In this document: in pieces, positions 36,968-46,700 of the stretch
Layout of the letters: the number at the start of each line of letters is the position of its first letter
Position numbering within the stretch: the stretch's first letter is position 1
Origin: Methylomonas subterranea
GTDB lineage: Bacteria > Pseudomonadota > Gammaproteobacteria > Methylococcales > Methylomonadaceae
DNA: 64,000 nt
NCBI RefSeq assembly: GCF_024505185.1
Contig: NZ_JANIBJ010000009.1
Location: 59,120 to 123,119 of the forward strand
Direction of reading: 5' to 3'
The notes under the pieces: model-generated
Told to the model about the DNA's origin: nothing
The model's database searches: none
What the model saw: only the letters and a program-made list of their open reading frames with translations
Made by a program: the position numbers and the translations under genes

Positions 36968-37319
36968 TTTTTTAAAAGCGCTAAAAAATTGAGCCGGCAA
37001 TCGGTCATTCTTAAATTAGCTCCTTATTCTTTCCTAGAGTTATATCCAAGTATTATTTCCCTCTGTTAAAGTCGGAAGTCTGCACCATTGAATGATTCAG
37101 GCATCCGGCTTTTTCGCGTCTGCCGTACCGGCTTTTCATGGACCGTAGTTGAAACTGGAATTTGATTTACTTTTGAGTTTTGTTTTATGGAAAATTGAGT
37201 AGCAATTGAAGAATACTATAGTCGTGGCAGCGGTTGGTTAGTTATGTAATTAATCATTTGTTCCACTCTCATTAGAATATCTAATGAAATCATTGAAATT
37301 ATCTTTTGGAGTCAAGAAA
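36968..37319. promoter_or_regulatory. Leader region of the amyloid-like operon
   Basis: No gene. It contains AT-rich stretches and ends with TTTTGGAGTC eight bases before ATG 37320, a good ribosome site. The operon promoter must lie here; I cannot pick the -10 or -35 with confidence. Confidence 0.45.
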
Positions 37320-38858
37320 ATGAAACAATTTAAAAAAACATTATTAGCGACCGGAATTTTCCTGGCCTTGGGTTCCACCTCCGGCGCATGGGCGGAAGAC
37401 GGTATATCACCGGACGTCACGGCTAAAGGTGCCGGTAATTCGTCTATCAGCGGTGGCGGCACATCCATGATTGGCGCGGTGACAGACACATCCACGGTTA
37501 CAAAAACCGATAGCAGTAAAAGCGGAAATACGCTGACAAAAGACAGCAATAATACCGACAGTAAAACAGTTACGAAAACCGATAGCAGCATCGCGGCCGA
37601 TGGCAAATCAAAAGCCAGCGATCAAGGCTCTTCCGTCAACGGTAGCGGTTCGGCCAGCACAGCGAACACGTCGACCAAAACCATCAGCGAAACCGATAGC
37701 AGCAACAGCGGTAACACCTCTACAAAAAACAGTAACAACACCGATACCAAAACGGTATCCAAAACAGACAGCAGCATCGCGGCCGACGGCAAATCGAAAG
37801 CCAGCGATCAAGGCTCTTCCGTCAACGGTAGCGGTTCGGCCAGCACAGCGAACACGTCGACCAAAACCGACAGCAGCAACAGCGGTAACACCTCTACAAA
37901 AAACAGTAACAACACCGATACCAAAACGGTATCCAAAACAGACAGCAGCATCGCGGCCGACGGCAAATCGAAAGCCAGCGACCAGGGCGCATCTGTCAAC
38001 GGTAGCGGCTCCGCAAGCACTGCAAACACCAAAACCATCAGCAAAACCGACAGCAGCAACAGCGGCAATACTGACAGCAGTCATAGTGGAAACACGCTAA
38101 CCAAAGACAGTAACAACACCGACACCAAAACCATCACCAAAACCGATAACAGCTTGAGCGCGGAAGGCAAGGTGAAATCCGATGACCGCGCAGCGGCGGT
38201 TAATGGCAGTGGAACGGCGTCCACCACCGATTCCAGCAACAGCGGCAATACCAAAACGATTGCCAAGGACAGCAATAACACAGACAGCAGCACCAACAAC
38301 GACAGCAAGGCAAAAGCCTCCGATCAAGCCGCCTCAGTCGGTCGGGATGGAACGGCGACATCTAACAACACCAATACCAAAACCATCACCAAGGACAGCA
38401 ATAACGCCGATAGCAGCACCACCAGCAGTGCCAAGGCAAAAGATCAGGCTGTGGCGGTGGGTCGCGACGGAACGGCCACATCCAACAACAATCACGCCAT
38501 GTCCAAAGGCGACGGTTCGGCCACATCGAATGCGGGTTCGGCTAACTCTACCTACACCGAAACGCAGATCGAATTGAAATCGGAAGGTGACGCATCGCCG
38601 GTGATCAACTCCGCCGGCGGCGCTCCTCAAGTCAATAACTCTTATTTGGCCGGCAGCGTGACCGGCGCCGGGGCCGGTGAAACATTGCCGTTAAATGGCA
38701 TTGCGGTACCAGTGAATAACTCAATCTCCGGGTCATTCAACAACTTTGCCGGGTTGAACCAGTCCGTACAAAACTCCGGACAAGGCGCTTTGGCGCAACA
38801 ACAAGTCTCTTTCCAAGGCAATGTCAATGTGACTCAAACCAATCCAGTCGCACCGTAA
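37320..38858 (+). CDS. Secreted Ser/Thr/Asn-rich repeat protein, candidate amyloid fibre subunit
   Basis: 512 residues from ATG 37320, chosen for its ribosome site and because a proper signal peptide (MKQFKKTLLATGIFLALGS, cleavage after GAWA) begins there. Residues about 58-400 are low-complexity repeats built on TDSSNSGNTSTKNSNNTDT and SIAADGKSKASDQG-SVNGSGSAST, with copies at residues 90, 152 and 210 and decayed copies after that. The repeats have no Cys and no aromatic residues. The C-terminal 110 residues differ, with NNFAGLNQSVQNSGQG and QGNVNVTQ. As first gene of an operon with a C39 peptidase and a FapF-like channel, it is the likely exported fibre subunit (FapC or FapB role). The repeats do not look like Pseudomonas FapC. 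Confidence 0.7.
   Translation: MKQFKKTLLATGIFLALGSTSGAWAEDGISPDVTAKGAGNSSISGGGTSMIGAVTDTSTVTKTDSSKSGNTLTKDSNNTDSKTVTKTDSSIAADGKSKASDQGSSVNGSGSASTANTSTKTISETDSSNSGNTSTKNSNNTDTKTVSKTDSSIAADGKSKASDQGSSVNGSGSASTANTSTKTDSSNSGNTSTKNSNNTDTKTVSKTDSSIAADGKSKASDQGASVNGSGSASTANTKTISKTDSSNSGNTDSSHSGNTLTKDSNNTDTKTITKTDNSLSAEGKVKSDDRAAAVNGSGTASTTDSSNSGNTKTIAKDSNNTDSSTNNDSKAKASDQAASVGRDGTATSNNTNTKTITKDSNNADSSTTSSAKAKDQAVAVGRDGTATSNNNHAMSKGDGSATSNAGSANSTYTETQIELKSEGDASPVINSAGGAPQVNNSYLAGSVTGAGAGETLPLNGIAVPVNNSISGSFNNFAGLNQSVQNSGQGALAQQQVSFQGNVNVTQTNPVAP
37587..38160 (+). repeat. Near-identical coding repeats of 174-186 bp
   Basis: Units encoding SIAADGKSKASDQG begin at 37587, 37773 and 37947 (spacing 186 and 174 bases). 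The stretch from about 37692 to 37810 recurs 174 bases later almost without change. A diverged fourth unit begins near 38151. Such sequence identity points to recent duplication or gene conversion and predicts length variation between strains. Confidence 0.9.
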
Positions 38859-38940
38859 GTTGAACAAACCCTGATGACGGTATGCCGGCGAACCGTGTGT
38901 TCGTCGGCTCCTTAAAATCAACATCCCAACGGAGCTAACC

Positions 38941-39294
38941 ATGAAAATTTCTATGATAAGTGCATGGTTTATCTTGGCGGCCGGCCTGTTTTCTAATTCA
39001 ATGGTCAATGCGGAAAATACCGGTGCGGATTTTCTCGATCAGACAAATGCCGTATCGCTGGAGGAATTGGATAGCGAACGAGGAAAAGGCGGCGTCGATC
39101 CCTTCATACTGAGTAAATCGACGGCCATTGCGGTTTTGGAAGGCAATTCCGCAACAAATACTATCAGTGGCATCAATTCCATCGATGGCGGATCGTTTAA
39201 CGGCGCCAGCGGCATGTTCTCGATTATTCAAAACAGTGGGAACAACGTGATTATTCAAGATTCAACGGTATATAACGTAACCGTCATGCCTTGA
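38941..39294 (+). CDS. Small secreted protein with double-glycine-like motif
   Basis: 117 residues. A signal peptide (about 1-24, ending VNA) precedes an acidic stretch with VSLEELDSERGKGG at 38-51, close to the consensus of double-glycine leaders (LSxxELxxIxGG) that C39 peptidases cut. The rest is Asn/Ser/Gly/Ile-rich with beta-like alternation: SGINSIDGGSFNGASG and NSGNNVIIQDSTVYNVTV. It lies 82 bases after the repeat protein and 6 before the peptidase gene. It could be a nucleator or minor fibre subunit. No family name can be given. Confidence 0.7.
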   Translation: MKISMISAWFILAAGLFSNSMVNAENTGADFLDQTNAVSLEELDSERGKGGVDPFILSKSTAIAVLEGNSATNTISGINSIDGGSFNGASGMFSIIQNSGNNVIIQDSTVYNVTVMP

Positions 39295-39300
39295 TACATC

Positions 39301-39996
39301 ATGAAGCCATTTATTTTCGCAATCTTTATTTCTTTCACATCTGCCGTCATCGCGGTCAAGGCTGATTCAGTTTATTTGAATGGTGTTGCCGGTGGCGGGA
39401 ATTACACAATTCGGGTAACTAGTTTTGCGGAGCGGCGTTTTAAAACCATTTATAAACAAAAATACGATTTTAGTTGCGGTTCGGCTACGCTGGCGAGTTT
39501 ACTGACATTTCATTATGACCACCCGGTAGACGAGCAGGCTGTGTTTGTCGATATGTATCAAAATGGTGATAAACAAAAAATACAAAGGGAAGGATTTTCA
39601 TTACTCGATATGAAACTGTATCTGGCTAGGCAGGGTTATATCGCCAATGGTTATAAAATCGATCTTGATAACTTATTAAAAATAAACGCCCCCGCCATTA
39701 CTATTATCAATAATAACGGCTATTTGCATTTCGTCATTATCAAGGGGGTCAGTGCTTATGAAGTTCTAGTCGGCGATCCCGCAGTCGGTCTGAAACGAAT
39801 GTCGAGAAAGGATTTCGAGGCCATGCGGGAAAACCGAATCTTGTTCTTGATCAACGACAAAGCATTGAATGCCGACAATCACTTCCAGGACGCGAACGAA
39901 TGGGCTTTGCAGCCAAAAGCACCGATTGAAAGCGTGGTCAATCGCGAGCATTTATCCGCCTTTAACTTACTGCAGCCCGGGCGTTGGGATTTCTGA
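39301..39996 (+). CDS. C39-family cysteine peptidase (FapD-like)
   Basis: 231 residues with a signal peptide (about 1-21), so periplasmic rather than fused to an ABC exporter. The C39 catalytic set is complete: Gln53 and Cys59 in KQKYDFSCGSATL, His143 in GYLHFVIIKG and Asp159 in VLVGDPAVG. C39 domains cut after Gly-Gly in leader peptides; free-standing C39 proteins occur in Fap amyloid operons as FapD. Neighbours on both sides carry double-glycine-like motifs. The start ATG is 6 bases after the preceding stop with little ribosome site, suggesting coupling. Confidence 0.85.
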   Translation: MKPFIFAIFISFTSAVIAVKADSVYLNGVAGGGNYTIRVTSFAERRFKTIYKQKYDFSCGSATLASLLTFHYDHPVDEQAVFVDMYQNGDKQKIQREGFSLLDMKLYLARQGYIANGYKIDLDNLLKINAPAITIINNNGYLHFVIIKGVSAYEVLVGDPAVGLKRMSRKDFEAMRENRILFLINDKALNADNHFQDANEWALQPKAPIESVVNREHLSAFNLLQPGRWDF

Positions 39997-40017
39997 TCAC
40001 CGTATGAGGTTAATATC

Positions 40018-40497
40018 ATGAGCGATTTTACATCCCGTCCAGTCTTGACAAATCATCGCCGCTTGATGATTTTGTGCTTATTCAGTAGTTGTCTTCATAT
40101 CAGCGGCGTATATGCCATTGAACGCATCGATCAAGAGGAACTCGACCACTGGGTACCGGTTTCAGACGATGAATTGAATGCGATGCGGGGTGGTTTCGTT
40201 CTGCCCAATGGTATGAACTTGGAAATCAGCGTGCTGAGGTCTGTCAGTATAAACGGCGTCGAAACGCTGTCATCCAATATCAGCCTGCCGGATAATTTTA
40301 ATTGGGTAAGAAACGGCAGCGATAATTACGGCGCTAATTTGAATCTGCCGGCACTCAGCGATGTTATTCAAAATACCTTGGATAACCAGTTGATTCAAAG
40401 CGTCAGAGTCGTCAACGTCGAATTGAGTCACTTGCAGGGCATGGCAAGTAATCGGGGTGGCATGATAGTTAATCACGTGGTCATACCCAATCTTTGA
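40018..40497 (+). CDS. Secreted protein with double-glycine motif (FapE-like position)
   Basis: 159 residues. An N-terminal basic region and hydrophobic segment (LMILCLFSSCLHISGVYA, about 16-33) act as signal. VSDDELNAMRGG at 48-59 matches the double-glycine leader consensus well, and FVLPNGMNLEISVLRSVSING follows. The remainder is Asn/Leu/Ser-rich with beta-like pattern. Its site between the C39 peptidase and the channel gene corresponds to fapE in Pseudomonas fap operons. I infer it is processed by the peptidase and exported as a minor component. Confidence 0.7.
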   Translation: MSDFTSRPVLTNHRRLMILCLFSSCLHISGVYAIERIDQEELDHWVPVSDDELNAMRGGFVLPNGMNLEISVLRSVSINGVETLSSNISLPDNFNWVRNGSDNYGANLNLPALSDVIQNTLDNQLIQSVRVVNVELSHLQGMASNRGGMIVNHVVIPNL

Positions 40498-40603
40498 TTT
40501 TTAATTATCCAAAATCGAAAAATTGCTTTGTTGACATCGAGGCGATTCAAATCGTCGTGTCCGTCATTTATTAAATTGTCCAATTATCGTAAAGGCAAAC
40601 TCG

Positions 40604-41923
40604 ATGCAATATAAAAAAAATCATCATCCGATAGAGGCTTGCGATATGCCGTTGTTATTTGCGGGCCTTCTGTTATTTTCGCCTGCAGGGTTTGGCGCTG
40701 AGCCGCAAACCACGGCCGATTTGGTCGAAGAGTATAAAAAATTGGTGGCCGAGCAAAAAAAGGAGTTCGATAATCAGCGACAAATCATCACCGAGCAGAA
40801 TAAGATCATCGAGCAAATGAAATCGCGGCTGGATGCCATGTCAGAGCAAGCACCACAGCCTGCCAGAAGGCCGAGCGCGGATTCGGGCAATGCTCACAGC
40901 GGAACTGAAGCTGCGCAAACACCACGTTCAAGCGACTCGCTACCGGCAAAGCCGGTCGGTCAGGCACCCGCCGATTATTCGGAGAAACCCAAGCCGCCGG
41001 AACTGCCCCGGCTCAGTTCGACGGTAGGCGGCGTATTGACGCCGAAAGGCCGCCTGGTTTTCGAGCCGTCGCTGCAATACACCTATACCGATAACTACCG
41101 GGTTTTTCTGGATGCCTATACCTTCCTTCCGGCCCTGGCGATTGGTTTGATCGACATTCGTCAGGTCAAGCGCCACACCATGATAGGTAGTCTCGCCGCG
41201 CGTTATGGCATCACCGACCGATGGGAGGTGGAATTTCGGGCACCGTTCGTGTATCGCTCGGACGCGCAGCGCGCCCGGCCCGTGGATCTCAGTCCCAGTT
41301 ATGCCGACGAAACCTTCACATCGAGTGGCAGCGGTATCGGCGATTTGGAGTTTGATATTCGTTACCAGTTGAGCGATGGCGAAGACGGCTGGCCCATTCT
41401 GATTGGCAACATCGTCGCGACGGTACCCACCGGTACGAGCCCCTTCGATATCGATTACCGAGCATCGACGGTGCAAAACATTCCATATCTTACGTTTCCG
41501 ACCGAACAACCAACAGGCGTGGGTTATTTCAGTTTTCAACCAAGCATCACGCTGCTGTATCCGACAGACCCCGGCGTTTTCTACGGCAATATCGGTTACA
41601 TTTATAATGTCGAAACTAATGCCGGCAATTTTGGGGGAACCTATGATGCGGGCGACGGCATCAGTTTGAGCTTCGGCATGGGATTTTCATTGAATGAAAA
41701 ATCGTCGTTCAGTATTGGTTATTCCCATAAACATTTATTTAATTCGACCGCCAATGGCGAAACCATTAACGGCAGCGCTCTGGATATCGGCCAGTTACTC
41801 ATCGGTTTTTCGTTCCGAGCCTCGCCAAAGACCACCTATAACGTGTCGTTGGGTATAGGCGCCACCGGAGATTCACCCAGCATCAGTCTGATGTTGCGCA
41901 TTCCGATGGGATTTGATATTTGA
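40604..41923 (+). CDS. FapF-like outer-membrane channel with N-terminal coiled coil
   Basis: 439 residues. Signal peptide about 1-32 (FGA-EP). Residues 38-82 form a heptad-rich coiled coil (EEYKKLVAEQKKEFDNQRQ and IITEQNKIIEQMKSRLD), then a Pro/Ser/Ala linker to about 140, then a beta-barrel (GGVLTPKGRLVFEPSLQYTY, IPA-like LPALAIGLIDIRQV, RYGITDRWEVEFRAPFVYR, and a last strand SISLMLRIPMGFD). The coiled-coil plug plus barrel and the TPKG-EPSLQY motif are what I know of FapF, the trimeric exporter of Fap amyloid. It is last in the operon, followed by a hairpin. Confidence 0.8.
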   Translation: MQYKKNHHPIEACDMPLLFAGLLLFSPAGFGAEPQTTADLVEEYKKLVAEQKKEFDNQRQIITEQNKIIEQMKSRLDAMSEQAPQPARRPSADSGNAHSGTEAAQTPRSSDSLPAKPVGQAPADYSEKPKPPELPRLSSTVGGVLTPKGRLVFEPSLQYTYTDNYRVFLDAYTFLPALAIGLIDIRQVKRHTMIGSLAARYGITDRWEVEFRAPFVYRSDAQRARPVDLSPSYADETFTSSGSGIGDLEFDIRYQLSDGEDGWPILIGNIVATVPTGTSPFDIDYRASTVQNIPYLTFPTEQPTGVGYFSFQPSITLLYPTDPGVFYGNIGYIYNVETNAGNFGGTYDAGDGISLSFGMGFSLNEKSSFSIGYSHKHLFNSTANGETINGSALDIGQLLIGFSFRASPKTTYNVSLGIGATGDSPSISLMLRIPMGFDI

Positions 41924-41955
41924 GTCTTACCTACTGAAAACTGTATTGCTGCAAT

Positions 41956-41985
41956 GAAGCCCAACCTATTGCTTGGTTAGGCTTC
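41956..41985. terminator. Stem-loop between convergent genes
   Basis: gaagcc-c-aacc pairs with ggtt-a-ggcttc with one mismatch around an eight-base loop. There is no strong T-run, but it lies midway between the channel gene and the convergent PEP-CTERM gene and may stop transcription both ways. Confidence 0.5.
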
Positions 41986-42019
41986 ACTATATTCATTTAC
42001 GACATTTGTATAAAACGTA

Positions 42020-42673
42020 TCAGGCACCGACAGCTTGTTCCTTGCGGCGAAACAGGCTCATCAGACCAAAACCCAAACCGAGCAAACTGAATGACATGGG
42101 CTCGGGTATCGTCATATTGAATTCATTGTCGATGTGACTGATGATCCCGCCGTTTGCGGAGAAGGCATCCGCAACCGTGATCGATGTTCTTCCCGCGAAA
42201 TCGACATGGCCCGCCAATGGATCCGGTACGCCATTGAGACTGCTCAGTGTCAAAAAATCCAGGCCCGTCGCATTATCGATAAGGGTCTTGTTGACGACTT
42301 CGCCGATACCGCCCTGGACGACACTATCCAAACGAGCGCTGGTGATTTGCTCGTTACCGCTTATAACATCCAGCACATAGGAGATGAATCCAGCACTTCC
42401 GGAGTATCCTTCGATCCGCGAAAAATCAAAACCCACCAGATAATAGTCGGTATTGGCGATTTCGGTTTCTTCCAGCGTCACATCAACATTGCTGGGGTTC
42501 AAATCGTTACTCCAACTGGTTAATGTAAATTGCATATCGTTGTCGCCATCGGTCACCGGCGCCGAAAACCAATCACTTAACGTGCCGGTCCAGGACCAAG
42601 CCGCCTGGGCGGCTGGATTGATGCAGAGTAGACCAATCAGGCTTGCGCTCATTATCAATAATTTCGATTTCAT
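42020..42673 (-). CDS. PEP-CTERM exported protein
   Basis: 217 residues. A signal peptide (about 1-24, ending AAQAA) precedes a soluble beta-rich part with WSWTGTLSDWFSAP and YYLVGFDFSRI. The C-terminus is a PEP-CTERM signal: TIPEPMSFSLLGLGFGLMSLF followed after a residue by RRKEQ. It would be sorted and cleaved by an exosortase not encoded here. It converges on the amyloid-like operon but is read from its own promoter, and the two may be unrelated. Confidence 0.85.
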   Translation of the reverse strand: MKSKLLIMSASLIGLLCINPAAQAAWSWTGTLSDWFSAPVTDGDNDMQFTLTSWSNDLNPSNVDVTLEETEIANTDYYLVGFDFSRIEGYSGSAGFISYVLDVISGNEQITSARLDSVVQGGIGEVVNKTLIDNATGLDFLTLSSLNGVPDPLAGHVDFAGRTSITVADAFSANGGIISHIDNEFNMTIPEPMSFSLLGLGFGLMSLFRRKEQAVGA

Positions 42674-43073
42674 TGTTAGTCCTCAATTAAAGTTGGTTAA
42701 AAATCGCCTATCTTTATAATCTTTAAATTAGAAATAATGCCGATAAGCGTAATTAAAATAATCTTTTAGAAGACCAATTTATATTAGAAAAAATACCTAA
42801 GCAATGTTACGTAACTAAATATACCTAATTATTTACTCCACCATATTGTATTATTGAATGAGCGGATTATTTAAAGAATGAACGGCGCTTCTCAAATCGC
42901 ATATCCACCTCGATATACCCGAGCGATCAAACCCCTTATGATACATGCCATGTCCGCGTCTAACTCACCACACACTTATTGCGCGGGCTATAAGCGTAAA
43001 CACTCATAGGCGCTGGTTTTTCTCTGCTGATACACTGTACACAATGACTGACAATAGAAAGGAACACTCAAAC
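42674..43073. other. AT-rich divergent regulatory region
   Basis: No gene is convincing; a small frame before ATG 43074 lacks a ribosome site. Very AT-rich around 42700-42860. It should contain promoters for the PEP-CTERM gene (minus) and the two-component operon (plus). Confidence 0.35.
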
Positions 43074-43712
43074 ATGATCTATATCGTTGACGACGATATC
43101 ACGGTGCGTAAATCGTTGGCGATGGTGCTGGAAAACGAAGGGCTGCCGGTGGCCACGTTCGACAGCGCCGAAGCCTTTCTGGAAGCCGACTTACCCTCGT
43201 GCCGAGCTTGCGCGATCGTCGACATGTACCTGCCGGGGATGAACGGTTTGGATTTGCAGCAGCACTTGATCAGCCGGCATATAGTCTTGCCGCTGGTATT
43301 TCTGACCGGGCATGGCGAAATTCCAACCAGCGTCGCGGCCATGAAGTCGGGCGCCGAGGATTATCTGATCAAACCCATCAGCGCCGAACGCTTGTTGCCC
43401 GTCGTGCAATCGGCTTTGGCAAAAAGTCAATCGATGCAAGAAAACGCCAGGCGTCGACACGAGGCGCGCTTGCGCGTCGAAGGCCTGACGCATCGCGAAC
43501 GGGAAATCATGCAGTTGTCGGCCCGCGGGTATTCGGCCAAGGAAATCGCCCGCCAGCTCAATATCAGTTTCCGCACCGTGGAAAAACACAAAAGCAGTTT
43601 GTTGCAAAAAACCGGCGCAAAAAATATGCTGGACGCGCAGTCCCTGTTGTGGGACTCGGGAGAGGCCGATCGCGATCGTCGGAATACCGCGTCTACGTCG
43701 TCGTCCGACTAA
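43074..43712 (+). CDS. FixJ/NarL-type response regulator
   Basis: 212 residues from ATG 43074, chosen because AAAGGA lies ten bases upstream. Receiver domain with acidic pocket VDDD (5-8), phosphoacceptor Asp50 in AIVDMYLPGMNG, and Lys in DYLIKPISAERL. A LuxR-type helix-turn-helix follows (LTHREREIMQLSARGYSAKEI, ISFRTVEKHKSSLL) in residues about 140-200. It is 40 bases upstream of the hybrid kinase and is its likely partner. Targets are unknown; the nearby surface-protein genes are candidates. Confidence 0.93.
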   Translation: MIYIVDDDITVRKSLAMVLENEGLPVATFDSAEAFLEADLPSCRACAIVDMYLPGMNGLDLQQHLISRHIVLPLVFLTGHGEIPTSVAAMKSGAEDYLIKPISAERLLPVVQSALAKSQSMQENARRRHEARLRVEGLTHREREIMQLSARGYSAKEIARQLNISFRTVEKHKSSLLQKTGAKNMLDAQSLLWDSGEADRDRRNTASTSSSD

Positions 43713-43752
43713 ATAACGACTGTCTTACCACCGATAGGAGGCGGCTCCGGCA

Positions 43753-46700
43753 ATGTCTCAGCCCTTTTTAGCCCTGGCACCCTTTCAGGCCTTCATTGAT
43801 GCGCTGCCGGATGCCACGCTGCTGATCGATCAACAACACGCCATCCGTTTCGCCAATCGGCAAGTCAAAAGCCTTTTCGGTTACACCACCGACGAATTAC
43901 AGGGACTGGATATCGATCTGCTGGTGCCGGAACGTTTTCGCGAGTCGCATCAGCAAAAGCGTCAGCGCTATATGCAAAACCCCACCGTGCGTTTGATGGA
44001 CGGGGACTTGGTATTGTTCGCCCGGCGCAAAGATGGCAGCGAGTTCCCGGTCGACATCGGTTTGAGCCCGGTTGAAACCGAATTGGGCATGATGGTCATT
44101 TGCTCGGTGCGAGATGTCAGCCACGCAAAAATGGCCGAACAGGCGTTGATCCATGCCGAGCTTTTCAAGTTGTTTCTGCGCCATACGCCCGCCGCGATTG
44201 CCATGTTTGACCGCAACATGCGTTATCTGACGGTCAGTCAGCGCTGGATAGACGACTACGATTTGGGCCAGCGCAATCTCATTGGCCTTAGCCACTACGA
44301 CGTATTCCCCGATCTTCCGGATCATTGGCGCGAGGGTCATCAACGTTGTCTGGCTGGAGAAACACTGCAATCCGACGAGGCCGAACGGGTGGCGCTGAAC
44401 GGGCGAAACCATTGGATTACCTGGAAGATGTGCCCATGGTATGCCGGTCATGGCGAGATCGGCGGTTTAATCCTGTTTGCCGACATCGTCACGGCGCGCA
44501 AGCAAGGCGAACTCAAACAGCGACGCAGCGAAACCCAATTTCGCCGCATCTTCGACAACGCCGTCGCCGGCATTGCCATTACGGATATCGATGGCACCTT
44601 TCAGTACTGTAACGCCGCGTATGTCGCACTCACCGGCTATACATTGCAGGAACTCACGCACTTGAGGTTCAGCGATTTGATTCACCCGGATGATTTGCAA
44701 GACAATCTGGATCAAGTTCGGCGATTGATCGAAGGCGACTGTCCTTATTTCGTCATTGAAAATCGCTATGTGACCAAAACCGGTGACGCGATTTGTGTAC
44801 GCAAATACGGTTCCCTGCTGTCGGAGGGAGTGAGCGAATCGGCACAACTGATAGCCGTGGTGCTTGACATTAACCAACTCAGAGAAACCGAACAGCATCT
44901 GCGGGACAGCTTTCGAAAGTTGGCGTCCAGCGAAGCCATGTTCCGCAGCTTGATCGAAAACATGCCGCAGATGGCTTGGCTGGCCCGCCCCGACGGTGTC
45001 ATGGAATATGCCAATCAGCGTTGGCTGGAATACCGTGGCCCCCTTAAACCGCAAGACTCGGTCAGCGCCTGGTACGTCAACGTCCACCCGGCCGATCTGG
45101 AGAGCGTCATTGCGGCTTGGGACGACGCCAATCGACGACAAGCGCACTTTACGCTGGAATGCCGTCTGCGCCAAGCCGACGGCGCCTTTCGTTGGTGGCA
45201 GGTTCGGGGCGTTCTGCTCGAACAGGGCGAAGCGCTGCGTGACCATTGGTTGATGACCAGCACCGACATCCACGACCTGAAACGCGAAGGCCACGCGATG
45301 GATCAACTCAACGCCGCCTGTTTCCGCCTCTGGCAAATGAACAATCTGGAGGAAGGCCTTTACGAAATGCTGATGGCCACCGTCAACATGTTGCAGGCCG
45401 ATTTCGGCAATGTTCAGTTACTAACGGCGGCGGGCGATTTGACAATCGTTGCCCAGCACGGCTTTACTCAGCGTTTGCTCGATGGCTTTCAACACGTGAC
45501 GCCGTCCACGCCGTCGGCGTGCGAATTGGCTTTGAGTCAAGGCAAACGCTACATCATCGAGAACGTCGAGCGCGATGTGGCGTTTGCGCCGTTTCGCGCC
45601 AACGCCCGCCAAGCCGGTTTTTGCGCCATGCAAAGCACGCCATTGTTTTCGCATAACGGTTCGGCCATCGGCATTATTTCCACGCATTTTCGTTCGCCGC
45701 ATTCGTTCGATGCCTTCGAACTCAGCATGCTGGATATTTATGCGCAACAGGCAGCCAGTTTCATCGATCGCTGCCGCGCGGAAATCAAGGTGCGCGACAG
45801 CGAAACCTATTTTCGGCGCATCTTCGATAACGCGCTGGTCGGGATTGCGATTTGCGACAAATCGGGGCGCTTTATCGATGGCAACGGCGCCTTCTGCCAC
45901 ATGCTCGGTTACAGTCGCGACGAGATTTGCCAGTTAGGGCTGAGCCACGTTTTGTACCCGGATGACGCCAAGCTGATGCTGGACAACGTTGAAAAGCTGT
46001 TCGCTGGCGAACTGCCGTTCCTGCAAATCGAAATTCGCAATATCTCCAAATCCGCCGAGGTGCTCTGGGTCAGTAAGTATTTGTCGTTGCTGCCTACCGA
46101 CCATAGTAGGTCGGAGAAACTGCTGACGATCGTATCGGATATCACGCCGCTGAAACACACGGAGGCCGAGCTGTTGACGATCAAACAACAACTGGAGCTG
46201 ACTGTCGACACTCGCACGCGGCAATTGGACGAGGCACGCATCTCCGCTGAAAAAGCCAATGCCTTCAAAACCCGGTTTTTGAATGCCGCCAGCCACGACT
46301 TGCGCCAACCCTTGCAATCGGCCGGGCTCTATTTATCGGTATTGTCGAAAAAAGTGAAAGCCGACGATTGCCGGCACATCTGCCACAGCATGAACGATTC
46401 GCTGGCGGTGATGGGCGGCATTCTCGATGCCTTGCTGGATTTATCGCGCATCGAAAGCGAAAGCATCGCGCCAAGCAGACGCGATGTCCGGGTGAGAGCC
46501 TTAATCGACCGCGTCGTGACGACTTTCGGTCCGCAAGCCGCGGCCAAGGGCCTGGTTCTGGAAGCAGACGGCGATGATTGCGTCATCCATAGCGATCCGG
46601 CCCTGCTCGAGCGCATCGTCGGCAACTTTACCTGCAACGCCATTCGCTATACGGAGCAAGGCAAAGTCACCGTCGAATCGACATGCGGTACCACGATGGC

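Noticed and set aside
37600..38100. Alternative-frame open stretches rich in Lys/Pro/Ala/Arg within the repeat gene
   Set aside because: They are frame-shifted readings of the tandem repeats; the signal peptide and C-terminus belong to the frame starting at 37320.
37587..38490. Regularly spaced repeats that might suggest a CRISPR array
   Set aside because: Repeats are contiguous coding units of 174-186 bases without short palindromic repeats or unique spacers, and no cas gene is present.
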